Positions 4,924-12,750 of a stretch of 51,708 bases of DNA are shown here, piece after piece. The stretch is from a virus. The notes under the pieces were generated by a model. It did no database searches. It was not told the origin of the DNA and saw only the letters and a list, made by a program, of their open reading frames with translations. Positions within the stretch are counted from its first letter, which is position 1. Every line of letters begins with the position of its first letter. The translations under genes and the position numbers were made by a program. Location: the IMG/VR virus record IMGVR_UViG_3300043449_001420, positions 1-51,708 of that record. One strand, written 5' to 3'.

Positions 4924-5400
4924 ATGACACAAAACTTACCTGCTGCCACTGTACAAATCGCCCCGGAAGCCTTGGAAGTGGCCAATTGCTATTTACAAGT
5001 GCAAGACGCCAAAAAGGTCGCATACGAGCTGGATCTCACCCCGGACTTGGTCACCGAAATTTTAAGGCGCCGTGAGGTCAAGGCCTATATCGACCATGTT
5101 TTTATGGATACTGGATTCAACAACAAGTTTGAAATGCGTGCGGCCATGGATGCCTTAATCAAACAAAAGTTTCAAGAGCTGCATGAAGCCGGTACAGGGT
5201 CAACCAAAGATATTGCTGAATTGCTGCAAATATCGCATAAAATGAGCATGGACTTGCTAGACCGAGAAATTCAATTGGAGAAACTGCGCAGTGGTCCTAG
5301 CGGCCCACAAAAGCAAGTTAATGTTCAAATCAACGAAGGCTTAGACGGATCAAAGTACTCTAGCCTTATTTCAAAGCTGATTTCAGGAGACGGCGTATAA
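4924..5400 (+). CDS. terS: Terminase small subunit
   Basis: The 158-residue protein has an N-terminal helical region with a helix-turn-helix-like segment (residues about 28-55, AKKVAYELDLTPDLVTEIL) for binding the packaging site. A helical oligomerisation region follows, then a flexible Gly/Ser-Pro tail. That is the usual plan of small terminases, which recognise phage DNA and regulate the large subunit. Position at the head of the packaging operon supports the call, because primary sequence in this family is poorly conserved. One nucleotide separates it from the next gene. Confidence 0.75.
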   Translation: MTQNLPAATVQIAPEALEVANCYLQVQDAKKVAYELDLTPDLVTEILRRREVKAYIDHVFMDTGFNNKFEMRAAMDALIKQKFQELHEAGTGSTKDIAELLQISHKMSMDLLDREIQLEKLRSGPSGPQKQVNVQINEGLDGSKYSSLISKLISGDGV

Positions 5401-5401
5401 C

Positions 5402-6553
5402 ATGAACAAAATATTACAAACCCTAGTTGAACTTGAAACTCTGCGTCAAGCTAACACCATTGAACTTATTGCGTCAGAGAACTTTACCAGTAGTGCTGTG
5501 CAGGAACTTTGTGGCAGTGTGTTAACCAACAAGTATGCAGAAGGCTTACCAGGCCGTCGTTATTACAATGGTTGTGAGCACGTTGATGCTGTGGAAACCC
5601 TAGCCATTCAATATGCCACACAACTGTTTAATTGTGCGTATGCCAATGTGCAACCGCATAGTGGAGCCAACGCCAACTTAGCAGTGTTCAAAGCATTTTT
5701 ACAGCCCGGTGATTGTGTGGTTGGCATGGACTTGAGTTCTGGCGGACACTTATCGCATGGAGCTGGTGTTAATGTAAGTGGAGCTTGGTTTAAATCTGTT
5801 AGTTATGGTGTGGATGCTAGTGGAATGATTGACTATGCGGCTGTGCAAAAGCTGGTTGAAACAGTCAAACCCAAGCTACTAATTGCTGGTGCCAGCGCCT
5901 ATTCGCGTGTGATCAACTGGGCCAAATTTCGTACAATCGCGGATAGTGTAGGTGCCATTTTAGTATGCGACGTATCACACTATTCGGGATTGATTGTGGG
6001 CGGTGCTTATCCCAATGCATTTCCAAGTGCAGATGTGGTTACTAGTACCACACACAAAACTCTCAGAGGACCACGTGGTGGCATTATACTATGGAATGAC
6101 GAGGCATACTCACGCCGTATCAATTCCGCAGTATTTCCAGGCACACAAGGCGGTCCGCTAATGCACACAATTGCTGCCAAAGCACAGTGTTTTAGTGAAG
6201 CTCTCGAACCAGAGTTTGCGGCGTATGCCGGTGCTGTGGTTGCCAACGCACGTGCAATGTGCGCACGATTCTTAGAACATGGTGTAGCTGTGGTTAGTTC
6301 GGGCACTGATTCACACCTGTTTACACTAGACTTGAGAACCGAGTCCATGAGTGGTCGTGAGCTTGCTGATCGCTTAGAGCTGGTGGGTATCACAGTTAAC
6401 AAAAACGGTGTTCCAGGTGAGACTCGTGGTTTTGCAGAAACTTCGGGAATTCGTATTGGAGTGGCCGCAGAAACCACTCGTGGACATGATGCTCAGTGGT
6501 TTTGCAATATTGCAGATCGCATAGTTGCTGTACTGCGAGGTTCGCAATGCTAA
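5402..6553 (+). CDS. glyA: Serine hydroxymethyltransferase (PLP enzyme)
   Basis: This 383-aa protein is a full-length SHMT that matches bacterial GlyA across its whole length. It keeps the PLP lysine in TTHKTLRGPRGG (K219), the PLP-ring Asp and His (D190, H193), H116 in GGHLSHG, E47 and Y54/Y55 of the substrate site, and the carboxylate-binding Arg in SGIRIG (R351). The enzyme converts serine and tetrahydrofolate to glycine and 5,10-methylene-tetrahydrofolate, the one-carbon donor for thymidylate or hydroxymethyl-pyrimidine synthesis. It ends about 30 residues earlier than E. coli GlyA. It sits between terS and terL, with its stop overlapping the terL ATG. A role in modified-base synthesis is inference. 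Confidence 0.93.
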   Translation: MNKILQTLVELETLRQANTIELIASENFTSSAVQELCGSVLTNKYAEGLPGRRYYNGCEHVDAVETLAIQYATQLFNCAYANVQPHSGANANLAVFKAFLQPGDCVVGMDLSSGGHLSHGAGVNVSGAWFKSVSYGVDASGMIDYAAVQKLVETVKPKLLIAGASAYSRVINWAKFRTIADSVGAILVCDVSHYSGLIVGGAYPNAFPSADVVTSTTHKTLRGPRGGIILWNDEAYSRRINSAVFPGTQGGPLMHTIAAKAQCFSEALEPEFAAYAGAVVANARAMCARFLEHGVAVVSSGTDSHLFTLDLRTESMSGRELADRLELVGITVNKNGVPGETRGFAETSGIRIGVAAETTRGHDAQWFCNIADRIVAVLRGSQC

Positions 6554-7833
6554 CTATCAGTCGCCCTGACGTTAACTGTGATGAGATTCAAGAGTTTGAT
6601 GCTGGTCAACGATTTATCAAGCTGCCTATTACCAACTACTTGAAGTTGTTGGGTATTTACGAGTCAATCAACCGACCCCAAATCGCACTAATCAACGCAG
6701 TCAACGACCCCAAGTACCGTTTTGTATGCGCCGCGCTTGCGCGCCGATTGGGTAAAACCTACATAGCCAACGTGGTAGGCCAGCTGGTGAGTTTGGTACC
6801 TGGATGTAATGTCTTAATCATGTCGCCCAACTATAACCTATCCGGCATTTCGTTTGAGCTACAACGCAAATTAATCAAGCACTTTGACTTAGAAGTGTCG
6901 CGCGATAACTTAAAGGACAAAATCATTGAGCTCTCAAATGGTTCTACCATACGTATGGGCAGTTTGTCTACTGTCGATAGTTGTGTGGGTCGTAGCTACG
7001 ATCTTATTATATTTGATGAAGCAGCGCTGGGCTCGGATGGAGAAGCTGCTTTCAATGTGGCACTTCGACCTACACTAGACAAGCCAAATGCCAAGGCAAT
7101 TTTTATCTCCACACCGCGTGGTCGCAACAACTGGTTCAGCCAATTTTGGAATCGTGGATTTGACTCAAACTTTCCTGAATGGGTTAGCCTACAGGCTGAC
7201 TATTCGGAGAACACTCGCATGGCTGAGTCGGATGTGGCTGAAGCTCGCAAGTCGATGAGCAAAGCTGAATTTGAACAAGAATACTTGGCCAGCTTCACAG
7301 TGTTCGAGGGTCAAATTTACTCGCTAGCTGAAACGGATGTTTGTGAAGTGCCACCAGATTTAATAGGTGAGGCTATTGCTGGCTGTGACCCTGGCTATCG
7401 TGACTATACTGCTTTTGTTGTAATCATCTATGATGCGGTTAATGACGTGTTTTGGATTGTGGATGAGTACTTGGAAAATGAAGCAACCACTGCACAACAC
7501 GCAGAAAGTTTCCGCGAGCTTTGTAGTAAGTGGGGTGTGGAAACAATCTTTATTGATAGTGCAGCAGCACAGTTTGCTTCAGACCTTGCATACATCTACG
7601 ACTTGGCATCAACCAAAGCTAAAAAGGATGTCTTACCCGGAATTGCATATGTGCAAACACTGGTGGCTCAGAATCGTTTAAAAGTAGCCCCTCACTGTAC
7701 ACACGCATTAGCGGTGTTTGACCAGTATCGCTGGGATACCAAAGAAGGTTTACAGAAAGAACGTCCAAAGCATGATGACTACTCTCACATGGCTGATGCA
7801 ATTCGTTATGCTCTTTATACATATACTTTGTAA
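6547..7833 (+). CDS. terL: Terminase large subunit (ATPase-nuclease packaging motor)
   Basis: The start is MLTISRPDVN at 6547, overlapping the SHMT stop (ATGCTAA) with GAGG upstream, giving 428 aa. The ATPase half has an atypical Walker A, LARRLGKT (64-71), Walker B LIIFDEAA (153-160) and the coupling motif FISTPRGRN (about 186-194). The RNase H-like nuclease half shows its acidic residues in CDPGYRDYT (D281), IFIDSAAA (D337) and the C-terminal DDYSHMADAI. It translocates DNA into the prohead and cuts it. The 3' end overlaps the convergent GIY-YIG gene by 19 nt. Confidence 0.95.
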   Translation: MLTISRPDVNCDEIQEFDAGQRFIKLPITNYLKLLGIYESINRPQIALINAVNDPKYRFVCAALARRLGKTYIANVVGQLVSLVPGCNVLIMSPNYNLSGISFELQRKLIKHFDLEVSRDNLKDKIIELSNGSTIRMGSLSTVDSCVGRSYDLIIFDEAALGSDGEAAFNVALRPTLDKPNAKAIFISTPRGRNNWFSQFWNRGFDSNFPEWVSLQADYSENTRMAESDVAEARKSMSKAEFEQEYLASFTVFEGQIYSLAETDVCEVPPDLIGEAIAGCDPGYRDYTAFVVIIYDAVNDVFWIVDEYLENEATTAQHAESFRELCSKWGVETIFIDSAAAQFASDLAYIYDLASTKAKKDVLPGIAYVQTLVAQNRLKVAPHCTHALAVFDQYRWDTKEGLQKERPKHDDYSHMADAIRYALYTYTL

Positions 7834-8396
7834 TTAAAAAGTCTGTCAAACCAGTTGAGTTTGTTTAATCGCTTGAGCTCGGCTTCAGCTTCTTTATACT
7901 CATCGTGCCAGTGTTGTGCTGCGTCTACTACTTCAGTATAGTCGCTATCAATAATATAACCAGCTTCTTTGTACTCTTTTACAAGTGCTTCTGCTGCTGC
8001 TTGCTTTTGATCTGCAGCATCTATTTCGGCTTGAGCACCATGAATAATCTCCAAGTGCTGTATGGTACTCAAGTGTAGTAGTTCTTTACTTTTATTGATT
8101 AATATAGCTACTTCATCAGTACGTTCTACCGCCGGATAAGTTGTGTTTAACATATCCAAGCTTTTTTCTTGGTCGATTAACAACTCTTCTAGTATGTCAA
8201 TATGGTCTTTGTGACAGTAGATTAGTACTTCTGTTTTGGGCAAGCCACAACGATCGTACTCAATTTGCATTGGTCGTGCTGCTTTGCCTGTGGCAAATTT
8301 ATTAAAGTGCTGTTTCCATCTGGTTTCCAAGTCCAGTGACTTGCCAATGTAGTATTTACCCGAACTAAACGTTAATCTATATATTCCTGAGGCCAT
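7815..8396 (-). CDS. GIY-YIG endonuclease, counter-oriented
   Basis: GIY at residues 4-6 and YIG at 16-18, the conserved Arg (R26) and a long helical, coiled-coil-like C-terminus define a GIY-YIG nuclease of about 193 aa. It lies on the minus strand inside the plus-strand late operon, with its own promoter (TTGAAC, 17 nt, TATAAT at 8417-8422), and its end overlaps terL. The start is taken as MASGIYR because transcription from that promoter begins at about 8409 and leaves GGGA just upstream. The layout is typical of a free-standing mobile nuclease; homing activity is not demonstrated. Confidence 0.85.
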   Translation of the reverse strand: MASGIYRLTFSSGKYYIGKSLDLETRWKQHFNKFATGKAARPMQIEYDRCGLPKTEVLIYCHKDHIDILEELLIDQEKSLDMLNTTYPAVERTDEVAILINKSKELLHLSTIQHLEIIHGAQAEIDAADQKQAAAEALVKEYKEAGYIIDSDYTEVVDAAQHWHDEYKEAEAELKRLNKLNWFDRLFNYKVYV

Positions 8397-8416
8397 GAGT
8401 TTTCCCATAAAATTAT

Positions 8417-8445
8417 ATTATACTCGATTCTGGCCGAACGTTCAA
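8417..8445 (-). promoter_or_regulatory. Promoter of the GIY-YIG gene
   Basis: On the minus strand TTGAAC (8440-8445), 17 nt and TATAAT (8417-8422). It is divergent from the plus promoter at 8481-8509. Confidence 0.65.
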
Positions 8446-8480
8446 GTTAAAATGTCCGACCTGCAACAAAAATTCGGGTA

Positions 8481-8509
8481 TTGACTTTTTTGTGCTAACC
8501 ATGTATAAT
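8481..8509 (+). promoter_or_regulatory. Late promoter before the HNH/portal/capsid section
   Basis: TTGACT, 17-nt spacer, TATAAT. The spacer carries TGTGC exactly 8 nt before the -10, as do the promoters at 17306 and 29580. Confidence 0.8.
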
Positions 8510-8539
8510 ACTAGTAATCTCCGAAGGTCCAAATAAAAA

Positions 8540-8971
8540 ATGGCCAAGAACACAAACAAACGTATCCCGGTTAAGTGGGTTCGCGATCGCGCGAAGGCGG
8601 CATACGATAAAAAATCCGAGTGTTTTATTTGTGATAGTACAAAAGACTTGGAACTACACCACTTACATTCGATAACAATACTCTTAGAAACGTGGGCCGA
8701 CAGAAACGGTTACGATATCTCAACTGACGAAGGCATTTTAGCTGTTCGTGATGAATTTATTGCAGAGCATAAAATTGAGTTATATGAAAAGGTTTACACC
8801 CTATGTAATCCGCATCATGTAGCACTACACGCCGTATACGGTAAAGCTCCTGCAGTTGGCTCAGAGCCCAAACAGCAGCGTTGGATTGACCTACAGCGAG
8901 AAAAGCACGTTTCAGGTGAGCGTTCCGTAGTTGCTTCTAATCACATCTCACTGTTCTCAAGATTTATATAG
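8540..8971 (+). CDS. HNH endonuclease
   Basis: The 143-aa protein has CFICD (C28, C31), ELHHLHSI (H40, H41) and a second metal-binding part CNPHHVALHAVYG near residues 88-100, the beta-beta-alpha-metal fold of HNH nucleases with a structural zinc. HNH proteins encoded next to terminase and portal in HK97-like phages assist DNA cutting during packaging; that role is probable here from position. A homing nuclease is the alternative. The start has GAAGG about 12 nt upstream. Confidence 0.8.
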   Translation: MAKNTNKRIPVKWVRDRAKAAYDKKSECFICDSTKDLELHHLHSITILLETWADRNGYDISTDEGILAVRDEFIAEHKIELYEKVYTLCNPHHVALHAVYGKAPAVGSEPKQQRWIDLQREKHVSGERSVVASNHISLFSRFI

Positions 8972-8979
8972 GGAACACG

Positions 8980-10164
8980 ATGAATATATTTACAAGAAGT
9001 GCAGATTGGTTTCGCGAAAAACTAAATCCTGCGCAGACACGAATTGCAGAAGGCGAAGGTTCCCAAGTCGGAACAGTTGCCAAAATAGCTTACACACAAG
9101 CATTTAAAAAGTTGGAGTCAGTTAACAGACCTGTTAATATGTTGACTTCTGCTTGTAGTTCATTGGACTACGACATTAAAGATAAAGTACATGATGGGGT
9201 TGTAGTTGGTGTTCGTCAAAAGACGCTTAATACACTACTTAACTTTCGCCCTAATCCGTATCAAAGCGCACAAGATTTTCGTACTGCACTGTTCACAGAC
9301 TTTGTCCTAGAAGGCAACGCGTTTGTACACTTTGACGGTACTTTTATGTATCACTTACCTGCAGCAGCTGTAGAAATCTTAACAGATAGCAAAACGTTTA
9401 TTCGTGGGTTTCGTTACAACGGTGCGGTTGATTTTACTGAATCAGAAGTATTTTACTTTCGAGATTTGAGTTCAGACAGTATTTATCGTGGAGCTAGCCG
9501 ACTACAAAGTGCTGAGCGTTCAGTGAATATTCTTTACTCAATGCAACAGTTTCAGGAAAGTTTCTTTGACAACGGTGCTATATTTGGTTTAGTGCTTACT
9601 ACTGATAATACGCTGTCGCAAGTTGCCAAAGAAAAGACAATTCAGTACTGGCTACAAAAATACAATACCAAGCTAGGTGCCAAGCGTCCTGTTATCTTGG
9701 ATAGTGGACTAAAGCCGCACGCACTGGCCCAAACAAATTTCAAAGACATGGATTTTGATCAGAGCATCAAAACTCATGCAGAAAAAATCACACAAGCAAT
9801 TGGTGTACCGCCTATCTTACTAGAAGGCGGTAATAATGCTAACATCTCGCCTAACTTACGTTTGTTCTACTTAGAAACAGTACTACCAATTAATCGTAAG
9901 TTTATTAGTGCAGTAGAGCGTTATTTTGGTTATGACGTAGAAGCTATTACTAGCTCCGTTAGCGCCCTACAACCAGAGCTAAAAGACATTGCTGCGTATC
10001 ACAGCACACTAGTTAATGCCGGTATTATTACACCAAACGAAGCTCGTACTGAGTTACGTTATACCACAATAACTGGTAACGATGATTTACGAATTCCTGC
10101 AAATATTGCAGGTTCAGCCGCAAATCCTAGTACTGGAGGACGACCCGCCTCCGCTAAGGAATAA
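8980..10164 (+). CDS. Portal protein (HK97 family)
   Basis: At 394 aa it has the length and features of HK97-type portals: an N-terminal wing with VNRPVNMLTSACSS, the central NALVHF-like segment (EGNAFVHFDG), the stem region with QAIGVPPILLEGG and the clip/crown region FYLETVLPINRKFISAVE. The C-terminus is a Gly/Pro/Ser tail. It forms the dodecameric ring at one capsid vertex through which TerL pumps DNA. An AGGGAA ribosome site lies 5 nt before the start, and it is immediately followed by the capsid gene. Confidence 0.92.
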   Translation: MNIFTRSADWFREKLNPAQTRIAEGEGSQVGTVAKIAYTQAFKKLESVNRPVNMLTSACSSLDYDIKDKVHDGVVVGVRQKTLNTLLNFRPNPYQSAQDFRTALFTDFVLEGNAFVHFDGTFMYHLPAAAVEILTDSKTFIRGFRYNGAVDFTESEVFYFRDLSSDSIYRGASRLQSAERSVNILYSMQQFQESFFDNGAIFGLVLTTDNTLSQVAKEKTIQYWLQKYNTKLGAKRPVILDSGLKPHALAQTNFKDMDFDQSIKTHAEKITQAIGVPPILLEGGNNANISPNLRLFYLETVLPINRKFISAVERYFGYDVEAITSSVSALQPELKDIAAYHSTLVNAGIITPNEARTELRYTTITGNDDLRIPANIAGSAANPSTGGRPASAKE

Positions 10165-10178
10165 CACAAAGGGGTATT

Positions 10179-12095
10179 ATGGTAGATAAAAATAAAGTGC
10201 TGTTTTTAAACAGTTCTTTTACTAAGAGTGAACCTCTACCAACTGCTGACGGCAAAATTGATAGCGTAACCATTGAAGGTTACGCCTCAACCAACGACGT
10301 TGACAGACACGGAGACGTTGTTCCAGCCAGCGTGTGGGAAGCCGGTATTAAGAATTACTTGAAAAATCCAGTAATTCTTGCTTACCATGACCACGATGAG
10401 CCGGTTGGACGAATGACAGATCACCGTGTTGACGAGAAAGGCTTGTATGTAAAAGCAAGAATTTCCGCAGCAGCTGAAGATGTTTTTAATCTTGTAAAAG
10501 ACGGCGTGCTAACCGCCTTTAGCATTGGTTTTCGTATCGTTGATGCGGAATATAATTCAGCCTTAGAGCTGTTTGTTGTAAAAGAACTGGAACTACACGA
10601 AATCTCAGTTGTGTCTGTGCCAGCAAATCAAAATACACTATTTAGTCTTTCTAAGGCGTTTGATACGGCCGAAGAATTTAAGAGTTTCAAAATGCAATTT
10701 GCTACCCCAAGCGACTCAGCTAAAGGGCTAGAAGCCTCCGGCGAAGCAAAGAGCGATATTAAGAAGGAATTGGAAATGACTCCAGAAGAACTACAAAAGA
10801 TGATGGCCGCTGCTGCTGAGCAAGCCACTAAGTCCCTGCTAGCTGCTCAAGAAAAAGCTGCTGCAGAAAAAGCTGCAAAAGAAAAAGCTGACGCTGATTT
10901 CGAAGCACGCGTTAAGGCTGCTGTTGCCGCTGTAACTCCAACTGAAACTGGCGCTGAGAAGCTGCTAGCTGAAGTTGAAAAACGCCTAGAAGCACAAGCT
11001 GAATCAAGCAAGTCTGCTCTAGCCGGTTTAGAAGCTGCTCTGGCTGAAAAGTCTAAAGAGCTAGAAGCTATTACTAAGTCACGTATGCAATTCACAGACG
11101 GTAAAGTTGGTGAAATGTCTTATGCAGACAAAGAAAAGGCAGTTCTGCTAGCTAAGGCTGCTGGTAAATCTCTAGAAGACACCAAATTTGGCCGTGAAAT
11201 GGTACAAAAGTATGGTGCTCACGTTCCAAGCGCAACTTGGGAACTAGAAGTTAGCCTAAATATGGAAAACGAAGTTCGTCGTCGTTTAGTCATTGGCCCT
11301 ACTCTGCGTAACATTGCAATGCAAACTAACGTTATGACTATTCCTGTAAACCCAGAAGCTGGTGTTGCAACATGGATGGCTAACACAGCATTTGGTACAA
11401 CAGCTTCTACTGGTAACAATGCAACACACGCATTAAAAGAGATCACTCTAAATGCGTACAAAGTTGCTACAAACGAATACATGGCTTACGAAGAAGAAGA
11501 AGACAGTTTAATTGCTATTCTGCCTGTTGTTCGTGACGCTATGATCCGTCGTGTTGCCCGCGCAGTTGATCGCGCTATGCTACGTGGTACAAACAGCGGT
11601 AGCGATCCAGTTAAAGGTCTAGTTGCTTATGACGCAGTAAGCGCCGTAACTCTAGATATCTCTGATGCTGCTAAAATGACTGTTGCTAAGCTGCAACAAA
11701 TGCGTCGTGATCTAGGTGCTTGGGGTCTAGACCCAGCAGAACTAGTTTATGTCGTAAGCACAGAAAACTACTACGACCTGTTAGAAGATCCAATCTTCCA
11801 AACAATGGACAAAGTTGGTGCACAAGCAACTGTTCTAACTGGCCAAATCGGTACAGTTGGTAACACTCCAGTTCTAGTATCTGCTGAGTTTGAAGACAAA
11901 GCTGCCGGTGCTGCTGGTGCACTTGTATATCACCCAGGTAACTTCATTGTTGGTAACCAGCGTGGTCTGCGTATCGACACACAAGACCTAGTTGAAACAC
12001 AACGTAAAGTTATGGTTGCAAGTCTGCGTACTGGTATGACTCAAGTTACAACTAACCTAGGTGCTGGCGTTTCAGCTCTACGTTACGTAGCTTAA
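10179..12095 (+). CDS. Prohead protease fused to major capsid protein
   Basis: This 638-aa polyprotein joins two usual genes. Residues about 28-160 are an S78 (HK97-type) prohead protease with the catalytic His in ILAYHDHDEP (H70) and Ser in LTAFSIGFR (S115). Residues about 195-310 are an Ala/Lys/Glu-rich coiled coil resembling a scaffolding delta domain. From about residue 320 an HK97-fold capsid protein follows (MQKYGAHVP-like N-arm to the C-terminal TNLGAGVSALRY). The protease presumably excises itself and the scaffold after assembly. No separate protease or scaffold gene is present. A terminator follows. Confidence 0.92.
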   Translation: MVDKNKVLFLNSSFTKSEPLPTADGKIDSVTIEGYASTNDVDRHGDVVPASVWEAGIKNYLKNPVILAYHDHDEPVGRMTDHRVDEKGLYVKARISAAAEDVFNLVKDGVLTAFSIGFRIVDAEYNSALELFVVKELELHEISVVSVPANQNTLFSLSKAFDTAEEFKSFKMQFATPSDSAKGLEASGEAKSDIKKELEMTPEELQKMMAAAAEQATKSLLAAQEKAAAEKAAKEKADADFEARVKAAVAAVTPTETGAEKLLAEVEKRLEAQAESSKSALAGLEAALAEKSKELEAITKSRMQFTDGKVGEMSYADKEKAVLLAKAAGKSLEDTKFGREMVQKYGAHVPSATWELEVSLNMENEVRRRLVIGPTLRNIAMQTNVMTIPVNPEAGVATWMANTAFGTTASTGNNATHALKEITLNAYKVATNEYMAYEEEEDSLIAILPVVRDAMIRRVARAVDRAMLRGTNSGSDPVKGLVAYDAVSAVTLDISDAAKMTVAKLQQMRRDLGAWGLDPAELVYVVSTENYYDLLEDPIFQTMDKVGAQATVLTGQIGTVGNTPVLVSAEFEDKAAGAAGALVYHPGNFIVGNQRGLRIDTQDLVETQRKVMVASLRTGMTQVTTNLGAGVSALRYVA

Positions 12096-12102
12096 TATAT
12101 TT

Positions 12103-12130
12103 GACAAGGAACTTCGGTTCCTTGTCTTTT
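12103..12130 (+). terminator. Terminator after the capsid gene
   Basis: GACAAGGAAC (12103-12112), a TTCG tetraloop and GTTCCTTGTC (12117-12126), followed by TTTT. It probably lowers read-through after the very abundant capsid message. Confidence 0.8.
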
Positions 12131-12160
12131 ATAAGGGTTCTATGAGCTCTTATAAAAGAC
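12124..12160 (+). other. 12-bp hairpin over an upstream ATG before the connector gene
   Basis: GTCTTTTATAAG (12124-12135) pairs with CTTATAAAAGAC (12149-12160). The 13-nt loop contains the ATG at 12142, leaving GAAGGG (12163-12168) free for the ATG at 12175. It shares three bases with the preceding terminator stem. Confidence 0.6.
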
Positions 12161-12174
12161 AAGAAGGGATATTT

Positions 12175-12750
12175 ATGGGTAAGAACCTTATAACAAAAGC
12201 AGAATATAAAACTTACGCAGGTATCTCTAGTACGAATCAAGATTCAGAAATCGACCTGCTAATACCAAAAATTTCGGACTTAATTAAAACGTACTGCCGT
12301 AGAACTTTTATTGATTACTACGATGAGCCTTTGGCAGAAAAAACTTCTGGTGGTTTTGAAAAGATACTATTAAAAGAAGCACCGGTTGTACAAATTTTAT
12401 CGGTTGAAAAAAGCACAGACTACGGACAGACATACGCAAACTTAACAGAGTTTACAGACTGGGTATTAGATGCTGCCGATGGTAGCGTAGTTTCATTATC
12501 TAATACAGGATTTCCTGCACTAATAAACGGCTATGTTGTTACTTATTTTGCAGGCTACGAAACGACTCCAGAAGACTTAAAACTAGCTGCACTAGATTTA
12601 GTTACATACTACCGTAAAAATGACGCCTCTGTACACAACAACAAATCCCCTGGTTCAGGCGGCAGTGTACAGCTAGAGTATATTATGAATACTAACTTTC
12701 CAGCACATATTAAACGTGTATTGGACCAATATGTATCGGACTATACATGA
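12175..12750 (+). CDS. Head-tail connector (gp6-like adaptor)
   Basis: From MGKNLITKAEYK the product is 191 aa and matches the gp6-like head-tail connector family. It has helices at both ends, a central part on irregularly structured proteins with the RTFIDYY and FEKILLKEAPVVQI segments, and a C-terminal ALDLVTYYRKN helix. It would form the ring under the portal. This start is preferred over the in-frame ATG at 12142 because GAAGGG precedes it by 6 nt while the other lies in a hairpin loop. The end overlaps the next gene by 4 nt. Confidence 0.75.
   Translation: MGKNLITKAEYKTYAGISSTNQDSEIDLLIPKISDLIKTYCRRTFIDYYDEPLAEKTSGGFEKILLKEAPVVQILSVEKSTDYGQTYANLTEFTDWVLDAADGSVVSLSNTGFPALINGYVVTYFAGYETTPEDLKLAALDLVTYYRKNDASVHNNKSPGSGGSVQLEYIMNTNFPAHIKRVLDQYVSDYT

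Noticed and set aside
4788-5075. 95-aa plus-strand ORF starting in the divergent region
   Set aside because: It overlaps the promoter and start of the small terminase gene in another frame and lacks a ribosome site.
6007-6477. 156-aa minus-strand ORF inside the SHMT gene
   Set aside because: It is antisense to a conserved enzyme, with low-complexity composition and no start signals: a shadow ORF.
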